Origin: JBELHR01 sp049607205 | GTDB lineage: Bacteria; Bacteroidota; Bacteroidia; Flavobacteriales; Flavobacteriaceae | Assembly: GCA_049607205.1 (NCBI GenBank) | Contig: JBMYWH010000046.1 | Span: forward strand, 1 to 5,691 | DNA length: 5,691 nt | Reading direction: 5' to 3' | Part shown: piece by piece, positions 5,331-5,691 of the stretch | Position numbering within the stretch: position 1 is the first letter of the stretch | Layout: each line of letters begins with the position of its first letter | Position numbers and translations under genes: made by a program | Notes under the pieces: model-generated | What the model was told of the DNA's origin: nothing | Databases searched by the model: none | The model's input: the letters and a program-made list of their open reading frames with translations, nothing else

Positions 5331-5562
5331 TAATCATCTCTTTAGCTTGTGCCAGGATATTGTCTTTTGAATCATTTGTGAAACCACTTTTTTCTGCAGA
5401 GTCGATTTTAGATTTAATCCAATCAATTTTTGCTTGTTGTTTTCGCGCTTGTCTGATTAAATCATTTACAAGTTCACTTTTTGTTGTGTACTCGTTGCTG
5501 TCAACTTGTGCTTTTAGCCATTTTTCGTTAGGTTCTGTGAATGAGATACTTTGTCTAGACAT
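5323..5562 (-). CDS. parD: ParD-like antitoxin (ribbon-helix-helix)
   Basis: The 79-aa product starts MSRQSISFTEPNEKWLKAQV, the typical N-terminus of ParD/CopG-type ribbon-helix-helix antitoxins: a beta strand, residues ~4-9, then two helices through SELVNDLIRQARKQQ. The C-terminal tail (residues ~58-79) should wrap the toxin. The start at 5562 is chosen over the upstream in-frame ATG at 5598, which would add a non-family tail (MMYIYTFLNIQI) and begin next to the -7 element. Such antitoxins usually repress their own promoter together with the toxin; here the promoter is just upstream. Confidence 0.85.
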   Translation of the reverse strand: MSRQSISFTEPNEKWLKAQVDSNEYTTKSELVNDLIRQARKQQAKIDWIKSKIDSAEKSGFTNDSKDNILAQAKEMING

Positions 5563-5584
5563 GATTTGAATATTTAAGAAGGTG

Positions 5585-5616
5585 TAAATATACATCATTA
5601 CTGCACCATATGCAAA
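5585..5616 (-). promoter_or_regulatory. Bacteroidota-type promoter of the parDE operon
   Basis: On the minus strand TTTG (5616-5613) is followed after 20 bp by TATATTTA (5592-5585). This closely fits the Bacteroidota pattern of TTTG at -33 and TAnnTTTG at -7, with one end mismatch. The expected transcript would start near 5578, leaving ~16 nt before the ATG at 5562, and the promoter lies wholly within cassette 3. Confidence 0.65.
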
Positions 5617-5637
5617 TTGGCTTTTTTAATTTTTGCT

Positions 5638-5691
5638 AACCTTTCGGTATATGATTAGTGCGACGTGAGGAGCATTAATTATATGCCATGT
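5638..5691 (-). repeat. attC-like recombination site 4, cut by the window edge
   Basis: AAC is at 5638-5640; the last base of the closing GTT lies outside the window (GT at 5690-5691). The stem is the same as in the other copies. The left spacer differs (CTTTC instead of GTTCC) and the loop is 12 nt (CGACGTGAGGAG), closely related to that of site 1 but not to sites 2 and 3. It separates cassette 3 from the next, unseen cassette. Confidence 0.75.

Larger units (their letters stand above)
4739..5640 (-). mobile_element. Cassette 3: toxin-antitoxin and small membrane proteins
   Basis: GTTAGCAAAA (4739-4748) is the exact reverse complement of the ten bases ending at 5640, followed by the G4749/T5630 wobble and two more pairs. 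Inside lie four minus-strand genes, in transcription order ParD-like, ParE-like and two small membrane proteins, tightly packed behind one promoter. Toxin-antitoxin cassettes with their own promoter are well known in chromosomal integrons, where they are thought to stabilise the array. Confidence 0.7.

Noticed and set aside
5563..5598. Upstream ATG as start of the ParD-like antitoxin
   Set aside because: It adds a non-family N-terminus and would begin beside the -7 element; MSRQSISFTEPN at 5562 is the normal family start.
28..5691. CRISPR array
   Set aside because: Only four repeats with gaps of 0.7-3.8 kb that contain genes; no short regular spacers and no cas genes.
28..5691. XerC/D-type pdif modules
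   Set aside because: The sites are 53-55 bp hairpins with a long wobble stem and variable loop, unlike 28-bp dif sites with two 11-bp arms and a 6-bp spacer.

Overview
The window looks like part of a cassette array from a low-GC member of the Bacteroidota. Three things point there: a GLPGLI-family protein, an outer-membrane protein with a carboxypeptidase-regulatory-like domain, a plug and a beta-barrel, and a TTTG / TAnnTTTG-type promoter. No rRNA, tRNA, CRISPR array or recombinase gene is present.

The main structure is four copies of a ~54-bp imperfect palindrome at 28-81, 3922-3974, 4689-4741 and 5638-5691 (the last cut by the window edge). They resemble integron attC sites: each begins with AAC, ends with GTT, and holds a 15-bp stem with a variable 10-12-nt loop. 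The flanks fit cassette ends, because the sequence just right of each site is complementary to the sequence just left of the NEXT site. The match is 10 nt, then a G/T wobble at position 11, then 2-3 more pairs. All three complete cassettes obey this rule, which defines their borders almost to the base. All well-supported genes read on the minus strand, so the sites sit at the 3' ends of the transcription units, as in integrons.

Cassette 1 (79-3924) is unusually large. In transcription order it holds a 61-aa acidic exported peptide (3688-3503), a 260-aa GLPGLI protein (3456-2674) and an 852-aa outer-membrane beta-barrel protein (2653-95). A 12-bp-stem hairpin lies between the first two genes. 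The ~230-bp leader carries hairpins, a C9 (G9 on the coding strand) tract and a weak promoter candidate. The likely theme is cell-envelope work: a secreted peptide with a periplasmic/outer-membrane pair that may process, export or receive it (inference).

Cassette 2 (3972-4691) has no convincing gene, only very short ORFs and several dyad-symmetric elements. Cassette 3 (4739-5640) carries a ParD/ParE-type toxin-antitoxin pair behind a good promoter, followed by two small single-pass membrane proteins of similar layout. Toxin-antitoxin cassettes are known to stabilise integron arrays.

The most novel observation is the cassette-specific arm rule together with wobble pairs that favour folding of the plus strand, the strand opposite the coding strand. 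This agrees with recombination through a folded single-stranded bottom strand, but the recombinase must lie outside the window.
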